NCBI GenBank assembly: GCA_041300525.1
Contig: JBGLNJ010000001.1
Span: 372,001-436,000 of the forward strand
DNA length: 64,000 nt
Reading direction: 5' to 3'
DNA from: JBGLNJ01 sp041300525
Lineage (GTDB): Bacteria > Chloroflexota > Anaerolineae > Fen-1058
Part shown: piece after piece, positions 7,467-17,701 of the stretch
Numbering within the stretch: position 1 is the stretch's first letter
How the letters are laid out: the number at the start of each line of letters is the position of its first letter
Position numbers and translations under genes: made by a program
The notes under the pieces: model-generated
The model's database searches: none
What the model saw: only the letters and a program-made list of their open reading frames with translations
What the model was told of the DNA's origin: nothing

Positions 7467-8467
7467 GCTTCCTCCGTGGGGGCCGCAATTTTTTGCGCCG
7501 CGGCGCTGATTTGGCCCAATGACAAACTGTAACGCATCAGCGCGATCACGCCGACGACGTTGATGGCGAGGTACTCGAAAAAGTGGAGCGCCAGCGTATA
7601 ACTGACAGCCTGCGCCTCCGGGAATCCAAACGGGGCCACCAGCGCCACCCGGCCAATGACTTCGAACACGCCCCAGTTGCCTCCCGTGGCGGGCACCGCC
7701 ATCCCGAACCCTTGCACGCACATGACGAATGTCGGCGGCACCCATGATACGCCGGGAAAGAACGCCTGCATGATGGTCCAAAAGACTCCCAGGGTAGTGA
7801 CCCAGCTTGCCAATGTCCACACTGTCACGACCAGTGCGCCGCGCGCCGAGCCGAGCGCGTCAAATCCACTCATCAGGTTGTGCCAACGCCCCAACCACTT
7901 GGCCGGCGAGAGACGCGGGACGCGCGAAAGCAGCGCGGCCAAGATCCGCTCGGTCAGCGCGCGCTGTGTGAGGAGCACGATGATGCCCAGGATCGCTACA
8001 AGTCCCAGCCCGCCGAACATGCCCACCCAACGTTGGGCCTCAGGCGGCAACTGCATGAAGGGGATGAGCAGCACCAGGCCCAGGACTGTGGCCAGCACGT
8101 CAAAGACGCGCTCGACCACGACCGTCGAGAGCGCGCGGGGAACGCCTACACGGCAGCGTTGGGCGATGATGACGGCGCGAGCCGGGTCGCCAAGGCGCAA
8201 CGGCAGCACGTTGCTGATGAGATAGCCCAGGTTCATCACCCAGAATGCGGTGATCGAGTCCACCTGGTCTGCGCCGAGCAGCACCCGCCAACGCTCCGAG
8301 CGTGTGACGACAGACAGCAAGTGCATGACGAGCGCCGGAATCAGCCACCAGTAATTCGCGCCTGCCAGCGACTGGCCAAGCTTGCCAAAGTCAACCCCGC
8401 GCAACGCCAGCCATAGCCCCACCAAGCTGATTGCTACGCCGATCCACACCCGAAGTTGTTTCTTCAC
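7463..8467 (-). CDS. Lysylphosphatidylglycerol synthase TM-region / AglD-like flippase family membrane protein
   Basis: Polytopic protein of 334 residues with about eight hydrophobic helices. The GTG start at 8467 follows AAGGAC and gives the usual short basic N-terminus (VKKQLRVWIGVAISLVGLW); the 21 residues upstream look non-coding. Family signatures are SERWRVLLG, LGYLISNVLPLRLGDPAR and VVERVFDVLATVLGLVLL. The family includes MprF flippase domains and archaeal AglD, and is often found in polysaccharide or glycolipid loci. Substrate is unknown. It was apparently coupled to the truncated epimerase by a 4-base overlap. Confidence 0.8.
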   Translation of the reverse strand: MKKQLRVWIGVAISLVGLWLALRGVDFGKLGQSLAGANYWWLIPALVMHLLSVVTRSERWRVLLGADQVDSITAFWVMNLGYLISNVLPLRLGDPARAVIIAQRCRVGVPRALSTVVVERVFDVLATVLGLVLLIPFMQLPPEAQRWVGMFGGLGLVAILGIIVLLTQRALTERILAALLSRVPRLSPAKWLGRWHNLMSGFDALGSARGALVVTVWTLASWVTTLGVFWTIMQAFFPGVSWVPPTFVMCVQGFGMAVPATGGNWGVFEVIGRVALVAPFGFPEAQAVSYTLALHFFEYLAINVVGVIALMRYSLSLGQISAAAQKIAAPTEEA

Positions 8468-8547
8468 AGATTTGTCCTTGGGAAAAGTTTGTCCAGGGGC
8501 ATACTTGACCAGAGGCAGACAGCGCGCCAAAACCGGTCAGGCAACCG

Positions 8548-8553
8548 ATTATA
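8548..8553 (-). promoter_or_regulatory. Probable -10 element of the flippase gene
   Basis: On the minus strand this reads TATAAT, 81 bases before the GTG start. No clear -35 is visible. The rest of 8468-8674 holds no gene that I can recognise. Confidence 0.4.
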
Positions 8554-8674
8554 ACACGCCGCCCGGTGTGCGACAATGCGCCGTCATTAGACACACTCCG
8601 CTCCGCGAGGTCGGCAGAGTATTACATCCAACTCCTCGGGAGCAGAGTCTTGCGTGATGTGGTTTGCAGCACCG

Positions 8675-9640
8675 TCAGTCGCCGGCAGGCTGCGCTGCGT
8701 GCCAGGCCAGCAATGTTTCCACGTGCTCCATGTCATGGCGACACGGGATCGCCAGGCAGACGTAGAAGGACATCTCGCCACCCCACAGCGAAGGGAGCAG
8801 CCGCCCCAGGTCAGGCTCCATCACGCGCTCGGCCAGCTCGGTGACGACGGTGCCGCGCACATCTAAAAAATTCTGCCACACGTGTGCCCAAGATTGCGCG
8901 CGCCGCGCCGCCGCGTGTGATTGATTCCACGCCTCGCCATAGTCTATCGGCTCCCACGCGATGCGCTGATTGGCTTCCATCGCCAGCGTGGCCTTGACGA
9001 CGATCTCATCCCAATCGGCGATGTGGCCGGCCACGTCTTTCAGCGTCCACTCGCCGGTCACAGGCTCGCTCTCGCGCTGCTCGGCGGGCACAACGTCCAT
9101 CAACGCCATCAGCGCAGAACGGCCGGTGTTCAGCGCGTGCTGCAGCAAGATTTTGGGGCCAACGTCGTCCGGGCGCGATGGGCCGCGTCCCGCGCGAATC
9201 TGCGCCGCGTGCTCGGCGTCGTGTTGATGAACGATAGTCGTCACATACCAGGCGATGTTCTTATCCCCCGACGCCGGCGAAAAATCGAGCTGCGCCTGAC
9301 TGCAGCCCGCCACGGCCACCGTCAACTGGCGATGGGCAATCGCCAACGTATCGAGCAGCTCCTGGAGCGGCTTGGCGCGCCACACGGCGACGGCCCTGGC
9401 ATTGTAGGCGTCCTCGTCGGATGTTTCCGGGCTGGGCGGGATGGGCTGGCGGGCGCGCAGGTAGCGCACTGCGTCGCAGACGTACCGCTCCCAGGCGAGG
9501 ATGTGCGCCAGCACGTCGCGCGGCGACCAATCACTGCACACCTGCGCCGATTCCAGGTCGCTGGCTGATATGCCCAGCAATGCTTGAAACAGGCGCGCTC
9601 GTTCGACGGCGAGGCCGATAATCAAATCATGTTTGTTCAC
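8675..9640 (-). CDS. Tandem DinB/DfsB-like four-helix-bundle protein
   Basis: Cytosolic protein of 321 residues made of two DinB-like (ClbS/DfsB, mycothiol-transferase-like) helical bundles. Domain 1 spans residues ~1-150 with CSDWSPRDVLAHILAWERYV and VTTIVHQHDAEHAAQIR. Domain 2 spans ~165-320 with VTGEWTLKDVAGHIADWDEI and IPCRHDMEHVETLLAWH. In each half an early His (AHI or GHI) plus a later HxxxH-type pattern (HQHDAEH, RHDMEH) could bind a metal ion, as in characterised family members. GTG 9640 is chosen because AAAGGAAA precedes it. It follows the GT-C genes at a 36-base gap and may share their transcript. The reaction is unknown. Confidence 0.75.
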   Translation of the reverse strand: MNKHDLIIGLAVERARLFQALLGISASDLESAQVCSDWSPRDVLAHILAWERYVCDAVRYLRARQPIPPSPETSDEDAYNARAVAVWRAKPLQELLDTLAIAHRQLTVAVAGCSQAQLDFSPASGDKNIAWYVTTIVHQHDAEHAAQIRAGRGPSRPDDVGPKILLQHALNTGRSALMALMDVVPAEQRESEPVTGEWTLKDVAGHIADWDEIVVKATLAMEANQRIAWEPIDYGEAWNQSHAAARRAQSWAHVWQNFLDVRGTVVTELAERVMEPDLGRLLPSLWGGEMSFYVCLAIPCRHDMEHVETLLAWHAAQPAGD

Positions 9641-9675
9641 GCTGTATTTTCCTTTCTTTTGTTCGCGCTCCACCC

Positions 9676-12642
9676 TCACGGCGCCACGTTCCATTCGCCC
9701 AGGAACACGTCATCGGGCGGAAGCACGTCTTCGCGGAACTCGTCATAGACCCTCAGGTAACCCGAGACGCGGCCCGGCCTGGCGTCATCGGGCAACTTTA
9801 GCCGCCGCCGATCCTCCACGACGGAACCCGCAATCCACTTGAGCGTGGGAATGGCGTTGGCCGCCGGGTGATCGTCGCTGGAAATGCGCCACGCGGAGCG
9901 TTCCCCCTCGATGCGAACGCTGACCACATCGCCCGTCACCAGGGGTTTGAGCGAAAGGAACCGCAAGATCACGTCAATGGACTGGCTCGGCGCAACCGTG
10001 CGGCGCGGCGATTCGACGCCAATCAGCGCCATTTGATCGCCCAACAACACGTAACGGTCCGTCGAGTGAAACCCCGGCAGTTGCGCGCTCGAAATGGGCC
10101 AGCCCCATGCGCCAGCCCCGGTCAATCGGCGATCATCCGCGCGGGTCACGTTCACTTGGAGAGGCGTTGCCACGGGGATATCGTGGCCGGTGACAAACAT
10201 CGCGCCGCGTGTCAATTCTGGCAACCGTGTCACCCCATCGCCGATGCGAGCGGCTGCGCCGGCTGCGCCTGGCCCACGCCAATGCAGATAGACCCGCAGC
10301 GATGACGGGTTGCTCAAATCGTAATCCACGCCCGTGAGCGTTGGCCCATTGGCGAACGGCACATCGAGCGGGTGAAGCGTTGGCAGCGCTTTTCCGCCGG
10401 GCGCGAGATCGAACGTGGCGACCGTCGCCCATTCGCCGTCGGCGGTTCTGAGGTTGCGAAAGCCGCCTTCAGGTGGCACATAGTACACGCCGACCACGAC
10501 GGCGTACCGGCCCGGCGGCAGCGTCGGCTCCAGCGGCAGCGTAAAGCGATCTACGCGCACTTCGCCCGGCGCGAAGGATCGGGTGGGATAACCCCGATCC
10601 TGCTGCGCGCGCCGCATGCCATTTGCGTCCACCAGTCGAACGGTGAGTGTGTAATCGCGGTCGAGTTGGCCGAGGCTCTGCAAGGCTAACGTCACTTTAA
10701 GCGGTTGCCCCGCTGACGCGCGAGTCAGGCTGAGGTGATACCCCGCCAACCGCAGCTTGCCATCAAACTCGACGGCAAGCGGCGTCAGATCGCACGGCAC
10801 GTCAAACGACGGCTCGCTCCGCACTTGCCAGGCCTGCCCAAATGGCTCAAAGATGTATGGCAGTGTGGGATATTGCGAACCCCAATAATGCGTGACAATG
10901 ACGGTGCGTGTGACAATGTTCTCTTCAATCAAGCTGCGCCAGACCTGCGACGACTCTTGCCCCGCGACCGGGAAAACGTAACGCACCGTCACATCGTTGC
11001 GCACTCCCTCGACCTGCTGCAAATACCACATTGGCGTGGCAGAGTGCCAGTCAGAGAGAATGATCGCGCCCGGCGGCGCATCGCGCAACATCGGCTCGAC
11101 GTATTCTCGCGTGGAGCGGTCGTTCGCTAGCGCGATGTAGCTCGGCGCATGGGCTATGCCGTTTGCCAGACCGGCCACGATCACTCCTGCTGCCGCGATG
11201 TTCAACAGGTCGCAGGTCGCAGGTCGCAGGTTGAGGATTTGAGATTGGACGCTCCGCGTGGAGATTTGGCCGACACCAAAGCCGAGGATGACGGCGAGCG
11301 CAATGTAGGCCGGCATCTCGTACTCAACCGTCTGCGGAGCGCGATAGGTAATGGCAATGAATGTGTGAGCGAAAAACCCACCGATCAGCATCACGCCTGC
11401 GCGCCAGTCGCGCCACATCAAGAGGATTGCGCCGATGAGCGCCGCTATCAGCAAAGGAAGGTTCATCTGGAACGTGAACAGCGTGGGCAAAAGCGCCAGG
11501 CGCGCGGGAAGCTGTTCCGGCCCGGCAAAGGCAAGCATGTCGCCCGCAAAGCCTTGGCCCGACGCGTACCATAAAAAGTAGCCGGGTGAAAGCAGATCGC
11601 GCGTTTCCGGCGTAGGCGCAATTGCCGCGCGAATCGGCAAGTACAGCCACACGAGTTGCGCCAGCACAAAAACGATCATGGGACGCCACGCTGCGCGTCG
11701 GCGCGGCTGCCGAATCAGCGCGAGGTCTAGCAGGACGACGTATGCGACGAAAAACAATCCCATGACGCCTAACACAAAATAGTGCCCCAAGCCAAGCGAA
11801 AACGCTAGCGCGAACAGTGTCAAGTAGCGATCTTTTGAGATTTGAGATTGGCGATAAGCGATCAGCAAGTAGAAACACCACGCCGTAAAGAACGCCGTCG
11901 GCATGCGAATGTTGGCCGTCGTCGCCTGCGCCCAGAACGTGGTCGCTGTGCCGAGCGCCAGCACCGCCGCCAGGCTGCCCCATACGCCCCCCCACGACTC
12001 GCCCAACATCTTGCGCACTGTCGCGCCGACGAGCGTCAACGTCCCGGCAGCCAGGAACACGCTCATCAAGTTGAGCCGCAGCGCCGGTGTGCCAATAGGC
12101 AGCAGCGTGAACAATTTTCCGACGAGCGTATAGAGCGGGTAGCCCGGCGGATGCAAGATGCCCCGCAACGTCGTCGTCACCAACTGGAACTCGCCGCTGT
12201 CGGCGGGGAGGATGTCCTTTTGTAGGGTGATAAGATAGACCATGAACGCAACTGCGAAAGTGAACGCATCTATGAGTGTGGAGCGTGTTGCGTGTTGCGT
12301 GTTGCGTGATAGCAAGTCAAACAGCCAGGAGAGAAGCGCGATGGAGGCAGCGACAAGCGCCGCGCGCCAGTCGCGTTGCGGCCAGAGGATGTAGACGAGG
12401 AGAACGAGCGCAGGCACAAGGGGCAGAGACGCGCCACGATGGTCAAGCCAATGCACCAGCCACACGAGCGCCGCGCACGACGCGATGACCAGCATCGCCA
12501 GCGCCAGCGGCGACCACGGCACGCGCGTCACTTCGGCGACAATGCGAGCGAGGAATAGGCCCAACGCCAGGCCCGTAACCAGCCATGCGGGAAGGCGATG
12601 TCTTGCTGTGTCCATCGTGGTCACATTACGTTCCACGCTCAC
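9676..12642 (-). CDS. DUF2723 (GT117-type) GT-C membrane glycosyltransferase with C-terminal beta-modules
   Basis: A 988-residue membrane protein. About 12-14 hydrophobic segments cover residues 20-480. The DUF2723 signature is clear: LQKDILPADSGEFQLVTTTL and HPPGYPLYTLVGKLFTLLP, where the Asp/Glu of the first periplasmic loop are the presumed catalytic site of GT-C enzymes. From ~600 the protein is exported beta-sheet: one module around DRDYTLTVRLVDANG and a degenerate one around LLGDQMALIGVESPRR. GTG 12642 overlaps the upstream stop (GTGA). Repeat-derived patches are embedded near residue ~125 (RNTQHATRSTLIDA) and ~465 (SVQSQILNLRPATCDLLN). The likely role is transfer of sugars from a lipid carrier to exported proteins or glycans; the acceptor is unknown. 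Confidence 0.8.
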   Translation of the reverse strand: MSVERNVTTMDTARHRLPAWLVTGLALGLFLARIVAEVTRVPWSPLALAMLVIASCAALVWLVHWLDHRGASLPLVPALVLLVYILWPQRDWRAALVAASIALLSWLFDLLSRNTQHATRSTLIDAFTFAVAFMVYLITLQKDILPADSGEFQLVTTTLRGILHPPGYPLYTLVGKLFTLLPIGTPALRLNLMSVFLAAGTLTLVGATVRKMLGESWGGVWGSLAAVLALGTATTFWAQATTANIRMPTAFFTAWCFYLLIAYRQSQISKDRYLTLFALAFSLGLGHYFVLGVMGLFFVAYVVLLDLALIRQPRRRAAWRPMIVFVLAQLVWLYLPIRAAIAPTPETRDLLSPGYFLWYASGQGFAGDMLAFAGPEQLPARLALLPTLFTFQMNLPLLIAALIGAILLMWRDWRAGVMLIGGFFAHTFIAITYRAPQTVEYEMPAYIALAVILGFGVGQISTRSVQSQILNLRPATCDLLNIAAAGVIVAGLANGIAHAPSYIALANDRSTREYVEPMLRDAPPGAIILSDWHSATPMWYLQQVEGVRNDVTVRYVFPVAGQESSQVWRSLIEENIVTRTVIVTHYWGSQYPTLPYIFEPFGQAWQVRSEPSFDVPCDLTPLAVEFDGKLRLAGYHLSLTRASAGQPLKVTLALQSLGQLDRDYTLTVRLVDANGMRRAQQDRGYPTRSFAPGEVRVDRFTLPLEPTLPPGRYAVVVGVYYVPPEGGFRNLRTADGEWATVATFDLAPGGKALPTLHPLDVPFANGPTLTGVDYDLSNPSSLRVYLHWRGPGAAGAAARIGDGVTRLPELTRGAMFVTGHDIPVATPLQVNVTRADDRRLTGAGAWGWPISSAQLPGFHSTDRYVLLGDQMALIGVESPRRTVAPSQSIDVILRFLSLKPLVTGDVVSVRIEGERSAWRISSDDHPAANAIPTLKWIAGSVVEDRRRLKLPDDARPGRVSGYLRVYDEFREDVLPPDDVFLGEWNVAP

Positions 12643-15452
12643 CGCTCCACGTTCACCGGCACGACGACCATATCATCCTTCAACCGTGCGCCATTGGCAA
12701 TCGCCGCAAGCCGTTGACCGGTGGCGCGAACGTACAGGCCCAGCTCGACGCGATACGCGTCCGGCCCGGCGTCCACCGCGAGCGGGATGAGGTATTCATC
12801 CTTCACCACCTCGCCGCGCTTCCAGAGGTTTGTGGCATAGTCGCCGCCGCGCGGCCAACTGTCCTTTTGCCCCACCGGCGTGCCATCCGCGCTGACGACG
12901 TGTGTGAACACGGTATAGTATTCGTCCATCTCGCGCATGGCTTGCCAATATAACGTGAGCGCCACCTCTGGCTGACCGGCCGATTGGTTGACTTTTAAAT
13001 CGTATCCCAGCAAGCGCACCTGGTCGCCAAACTCTACCTTTAGCGGATGCGAGATCGGCCCGGCGCGGAACTGGCGTGGCCGCTCGCCGATGCGGATGTG
13101 TCCCACATCTAAATAGTCCTTCGACGCGCCACCCGCCGTGACGGGCAGCGCGCGACCGTCGGACGTGACCAGGCTGACGCGGAATACGTAATCGCCCGGC
13201 GGCAGCTTGGGCGGGATAAGGATTGCCTGTGGATCGGCCAGCCACTGCCCCGGCGTCCACTGCGACGATGGGAACCACGCGGCGACCGGCGCCGATTCGG
13301 TCTGTGCGACCACACGCCCGGAACGATCCACCAGTGCAAGACGCTCCATGACGTCGTCGGCGAGTGGGCGCTCTGGTCGCCAGTAGAATGTGATCGGGGC
13401 ATGCTTTCCCTGGAAGAACTCGAGGCCCCCCGGTTGATAACCGGCCAGTGTCAGGCCATCGCCAAAGGTGGCTCGCAATGGCGTGAGGTCTTGGCCTTCC
13501 ACTGGCGGGGAGCAAGGCGTTTTGTCTGAGCATGGCAAAACCTTGGCGCTGAGGAGTGTCACGTAATCACCGCCGGTGCTGGGGCTTGAGCCGACGACGT
13601 TCACGCGCACGTCAAACTCTCCCGGTGGCGTGCCCGGCGGGATGAGCAGGCCGGCGCGCAAGGTGATGCGTTGATCCACCTGCCATGTGTCCGACGGCGC
13701 GTAGAACTCGCCCAGCACCAGCTCGGACGACTGCCACACACCGCCGTCACGGTCGGCCAATTCCAGCCAAATGCTCCGGCCGCCTTGCGGCGCGCGCAGC
13801 ACTCGCCAGCCCAGATCGAGCAGCAGCGGCTCGCCGGGCTTGGCCTGACGCTCCGCGTGTGTCCAGCCTACACTTTCTAGCGCCACCGCGTCGTCCCAAC
13901 TCACCGGCGGGTCTAGTGGAGTCGAGGCCGCAAAAGAACTGCGCACCGTGTAAAGCCTCAGGTCCTTGTAGCCGGAAGTGAGATGAGCGCGCTCGTTCAG
14001 CCACCCGGCGACAAAGCGTTTGGGGTCGGCCTGTTCCACGGCGGTGGGCAGCACCCAGATGCGCTTGGATGTGGCAAGCGCCTTTTCAAGTTCAGGCCGC
14101 GCTTGTTTGGGATCAAGCCCCGGCGGCGTCATGCCCGGCAGCCAAAAAGTATTGGTTGGCGTAAAAATTTCCGGCGCAGGGTAATACTTGAGCTGCACCC
14201 ATTGCCAGTCTCCGTTGAGAATGAGCGCATCGCCGGGCTGGGCATGGCGGCGCAGGTATGCGATGACGTGACCATAGTCGCTCTTGACCATGTTCATCGT
14301 CGGGATGAGCGGCGTCACCTGCAGGTACAACAGCAGCCCCAGGATCACCGGCGCGAGCGGGCGCGTATACTTGTTCCAGTTCCAAAGCCACGTGACCACG
14401 AGCGCCAGTAGCAGACAATATGCAGGGACAATCGCCGCGTTATAGCGTGCCTCTAACGGCCACGGCATAAGGGTCAGCAGCAGCGATGGGACGATCAGCC
14501 ACGCGGGCAGCAGCCACGCGCCGCCCGGTCGCAGCGTCCGCCAGCGACGGCGAAAGATGGACGCCAACACGCCCGCCACGACGAGCGCCGCTATCGCTAT
14601 CCACCATTCCGGCGGAGGACGCCAGTCCTTGCCAAAGGCGACGTCTCGGAGCATCCCTTGCGCCAGCGCCAGCCGCTTGACAAAGAGTTCCCACGAAACC
14701 CCTCTCAACACTCGCTCCACCTGGTGCGACGCTCGCGACGATAACCAGGCGACCATCGTCGCGGCGGCCACGGCCAATCCGCCGAACCACGGCAACAGCA
14801 TCCGCCAATGTGTGCGGGCGTGGAGCAGCAGGTAAACGAACAACGCGGCGACCATAAAGCTCATAAAGTAATGCGTCAGCACGGCCAGTCCGCTCACTGC
14901 GCCGAACGCCAGCCACCAGCGCAATTTGGGCTCGCTGCACAGCCGGTCGAAAAAGTAAACCATCGCCATCGCCTCGAGCGGCATGAGGGAATACATCCGC
15001 GCGTCTTGCGAATAGTAAGCGTGGAACGGCTGCAACGTCAGCAAGAGCGCCGCGATCGCGCCCGCGCCGGTTCCCAGCCCGCGCCGTCCCAGGCGAAAGA
15101 TCAGCGCCACGCCCAGCACGCCAAAGACGAGTGACAGGTACCGCAGCGCAAACTCGCTGCGACCGGCGAAAAACTCCCACGCGCGCAACAGCGCGTAATA
15201 GCCCGGCGGCAATTCCTGGAACGCGCCGAGAAGATACTTGAGCATCTCCCGGTATGGCATGGCGGAAATGAATGCGCTGGCCGATTCGTCAAAGGTGAGG
15301 TCGGACACGCCGAGGTGATACACGCGGATGGCAAAGGCAATCGCCAGCAGCACAATCATCAACCATGTCGAAATCGGACGCCCGAAGGGTGGGAGGTCGG
15401 AGATACGAGATTGGAGATTGGACGCGAAGCGTGGAGATTTGAGATTTAGCAT
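12639..15452 (-). CDS. GT39-like (PMT/ArnT) GT-C membrane glycosyltransferase with three C-terminal beta-modules
   Basis: A 937-residue protein. The GT-C core spans ~30-400, with the acidic first-loop motif LTFDESASAFISAM and the marker PFHAYYSQDARMYSL found in dolichyl/polyprenyl-phosphate mannosyltransferase-like proteins. Residues ~505-930 hold three copies of the exported beta-module: ESVGWTHAERQAKPGEPL, TFGDGLTLAGYQPGGLEF and EFGDQVRLLGYDLKVNQS. The third carries the full YYTVFTHVVSADGTPVGQKD consensus. The first ~25 residues are largely encoded by a GAGATTT-type repeat, and the ATG at 15452 has no clear ribosome site, so the true start may be later (before STWLMIVLLA). It lies 14 bases after the previous gene and overlaps the next by 4 bases. 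Confidence 0.78.
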   Translation of the reverse strand: MLNLKSPRFASNLQSRISDLPPFGRPISTWLMIVLLAIAFAIRVYHLGVSDLTFDESASAFISAMPYREMLKYLLGAFQELPPGYYALLRAWEFFAGRSEFALRYLSLVFGVLGVALIFRLGRRGLGTGAGAIAALLLTLQPFHAYYSQDARMYSLMPLEAMAMVYFFDRLCSEPKLRWWLAFGAVSGLAVLTHYFMSFMVAALFVYLLLHARTHWRMLLPWFGGLAVAAATMVAWLSSRASHQVERVLRGVSWELFVKRLALAQGMLRDVAFGKDWRPPPEWWIAIAALVVAGVLASIFRRRWRTLRPGGAWLLPAWLIVPSLLLTLMPWPLEARYNAAIVPAYCLLLALVVTWLWNWNKYTRPLAPVILGLLLYLQVTPLIPTMNMVKSDYGHVIAYLRRHAQPGDALILNGDWQWVQLKYYPAPEIFTPTNTFWLPGMTPPGLDPKQARPELEKALATSKRIWVLPTAVEQADPKRFVAGWLNERAHLTSGYKDLRLYTVRSSFAASTPLDPPVSWDDAVALESVGWTHAERQAKPGEPLLLDLGWRVLRAPQGGRSIWLELADRDGGVWQSSELVLGEFYAPSDTWQVDQRITLRAGLLIPPGTPPGEFDVRVNVVGSSPSTGGDYVTLLSAKVLPCSDKTPCSPPVEGQDLTPLRATFGDGLTLAGYQPGGLEFFQGKHAPITFYWRPERPLADDVMERLALVDRSGRVVAQTESAPVAAWFPSSQWTPGQWLADPQAILIPPKLPPGDYVFRVSLVTSDGRALPVTAGGASKDYLDVGHIRIGERPRQFRAGPISHPLKVEFGDQVRLLGYDLKVNQSAGQPEVALTLYWQAMREMDEYYTVFTHVVSADGTPVGQKDSWPRGGDYATNLWKRGEVVKDEYLIPLAVDAGPDAYRVELGLYVRATGQRLAAIANGARLKDDMVVVPVNVER

Positions 15453-15466
15453 TTTATATTTGCGGT

Positions 15467-17701
15467 TTAGCGCATCACTTGCAGCATGCCCAATGTGAAC
15501 GCATCATCCGCCGAAGATTTGAGCGGCAGGCGCGGGCCATTCGGCGCAAGATACAGTCCGACGCGAATCACGTAATCGCCCAGCGCGAGATGGGCGGGCA
15601 GGTTCAACGTGTGATCGTCGGGGATCACGTCGTTTGCTGCCCAGGCCGATGTGGGATAGGCGCCGCCGCGCGGCTGCGAGTCTGCCTGCGCAATCAGTTC
15701 GCCGGAGCTATCGAGCAAGTGAACGAACACGGTATAGTCTTGATCCAGCAAAGACGCCGCGCGCCAGTAGAGCCGCAACGGAACGGCCTCGCCGGGGCGC
15801 GCGCTTTCCGGCGCATCGGAGCCTATCAACATCACCGATCCGAAATCGGCCTGCGCGGCGCGTTGCGGCGAGACACGCAGCGGCTGCGCCGGCGCAACTC
15901 GCACGCGGCCCACAAGCGGCGGCATGACTGGCTCGCCGGATTCGTTGGCGGCCTCCAGGCGATCATCGGCCTTGGCGTCGTGCAGCCCGACCTCGACATC
16001 GTACAGTTCCGGCACGGCAGTCCACGCCTCCACGCGGACGGGGGTCACGTCACAAAAGGCGCGGCCCACGGGCCAGAGTGAGGTGGGAAAGCGGCCCAGG
16101 CCAGGCCAGGTGTTCCTCGCGCCCACGACGAGGTTTTCGCGCCCCAGCAGATGGATGAAGAGTGTATAGTTGTTTGTCATCGGGCGCGCCGCTGTCCAAC
16201 ACAACGTCACGTTCAGCCAGCCGCCGGGCGAGACGGAAGGACGGTCGAGGCCAAAGCCGATCAGCCGGGCTTGATCGCCATACAATAAATCACGACCGCC
16301 GACTCCGGCTGAAGCCGGATTTAGCCGACCGCCGAGTTGATCCGGCGGGAAAAGTTCGGGCCAGGCATAGGCCGGGCGGATGTAAACGAACGGCACGGCA
16401 AGCGAGAGCAGCAAAAAACCGGCGACGATGATGCCCAACACGATGCGAGGACAGGGCAAGCGCGCCAGTCCGGCGACGAGCAGCATGGCAAATGCGCCGA
16501 GCATCGGAAAAAGCAGCCGGCCGTGCGGCGCTGCGACTTGCTGGTTCCATCGCAACAACGAAGCGAAAACTGCGCCGCACCACAAAAAACAGGTAACGAG
16601 TCGCAGGTCACAAGAAACGCGTCGCGCCTTGAGCCAAGCGGCGGCCCAGCCGACTGACGAAGCGATCAGCACCCCTGCGAGAGCATAGTAAATGATGGGG
16701 GACATTTCGACGTTGCCCCAGCCGAACGCGCCCCAGAACGAACGATAGATCATTGGCAAGGCTGACAGCACCTCGGTCAGTGGAATCGGCGCGGGTTGCG
16801 CCCAGGGTGTGTTGAGGTGAACACTCAAGCCCAATGGGTCGCCGTAGAGAATGGCGTTGCGTGCATACCACCAGCCACCCACGGCCAGTGCCACCGCCGC
16901 CAACACGCCTGCATCGCGCAAGCGTGATTTCAATCCTTGCGACGGAATGAGAATCGCGGCCACGGCAAATAGGCCGAGCAGGATCGTGCTCGTCTTGGTG
17001 AGACTGGCCAGGCCGACGAGCAGGCCGGTTAGCGCGGCGCGCCGGGTCGTGCCGCCCAGCCGCCGCATCCGCGCGATGGCCCACAACGTCGCCGTCGAAA
17101 GTGCAGCCGCAGAGCTGTCGTTGCTCGTCACGCTGCTGACAAAGATGAATTGTGGCGTCAACGCGACGAGCGCCGCCGTTGCCAGTGGAATGAGGTTCGA
17201 GCCGGGGAACACCTCGCGCGCCAGTCCCCACGCGGCCAGCGCCGTCAATGCGCCGAACGCCAATGACACCCACCGCGCCAGGTGAATCGCCAACGCCGCG
17301 CCGCTCCACGGAGACGCTTCGCGCTCACGCGCAGCGTGAGCCATCAAATTTTTGTTGTCGTTGACCGTGCCGGGCGCTTGATAACCAAAGCCCGGATTGC
17401 GCAGCGCCAGCCCGCGCAGATCGTCCGGCTGAAATGGCGCAGTGACCCAAGCGGCGATGAGGTAATACAGCGGCGGCTGGCCGACCTCCTGATACGCGCC
17501 GCTGTCATTGTTGCGCATCGAAGGCAGCCCGTGCCCCTGCGCCACGTAGCGCACATAGTTGAAATGCCACGGCTCGTCGGGTGATTCGAATATCGGCGTG
17601 ATGACGCTGTAGGTGAGGCCGAGCGCCAAGAACACAAATATCAAACACCAAATATCTAATTTCAAATTTGAGATTTGAGATTTGAGATTTGAGATTTTCA
17701 C
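15467..17701 (-). CDS. GT-C membrane glycosyltransferase (DUF2142/PMT-like) with two C-terminal beta-modules
   Basis: A 744-residue protein. The GT-C core has the first-loop motif ITPIFESPDEPWHFNYVRYV and a PPLYYLIAAW stretch typical of this family. After ~445 two beta-modules follow: YGDQARLIGFGLDRPSVSPG and DFGSVMLIGSDAPESARPGE, the second with DQDYTVFVHLLDSSGELIAQ. GTG 17701 overlaps the upstream stop (GTGA). Its first 15 codons are made of the GAGATTT heptad repeat (17661-17698), so both the N-terminus and the start region derive from repeat DNA. It is similar in layout to the upstream gene, suggesting duplication. Confidence 0.75.
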   Translation of the reverse strand: MKISNLKSQISNLKLDIWCLIFVFLALGLTYSVITPIFESPDEPWHFNYVRYVAQGHGLPSMRNNDSGAYQEVGQPPLYYLIAAWVTAPFQPDDLRGLALRNPGFGYQAPGTVNDNKNLMAHAAREREASPWSGAALAIHLARWVSLAFGALTALAAWGLAREVFPGSNLIPLATAALVALTPQFIFVSSVTSNDSSAAALSTATLWAIARMRRLGGTTRRAALTGLLVGLASLTKTSTILLGLFAVAAILIPSQGLKSRLRDAGVLAAVALAVGGWWYARNAILYGDPLGLSVHLNTPWAQPAPIPLTEVLSALPMIYRSFWGAFGWGNVEMSPIIYYALAGVLIASSVGWAAAWLKARRVSCDLRLVTCFLWCGAVFASLLRWNQQVAAPHGRLLFPMLGAFAMLLVAGLARLPCPRIVLGIIVAGFLLLSLAVPFVYIRPAYAWPELFPPDQLGGRLNPASAGVGGRDLLYGDQARLIGFGLDRPSVSPGGWLNVTLCWTAARPMTNNYTLFIHLLGRENLVVGARNTWPGLGRFPTSLWPVGRAFCDVTPVRVEAWTAVPELYDVEVGLHDAKADDRLEAANESGEPVMPPLVGRVRVAPAQPLRVSPQRAAQADFGSVMLIGSDAPESARPGEAVPLRLYWRAASLLDQDYTVFVHLLDSSGELIAQADSQPRGGAYPTSAWAANDVIPDDHTLNLPAHLALGDYVIRVGLYLAPNGPRLPLKSSADDAFTLGMLQVMR
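17661..17698. repeat. GAGATTT heptanucleotide repeat
   Basis: Period-7 repeat of GAGATTT units, four nearly perfect and further degenerate ones to the left. It covers the overlap between two GT-C genes and encodes the first residues of the downstream protein (ISNLKSQISNLK). Related tracts are at 11208-11266, 11836-11853 and 15396-15450. Confidence 0.8.
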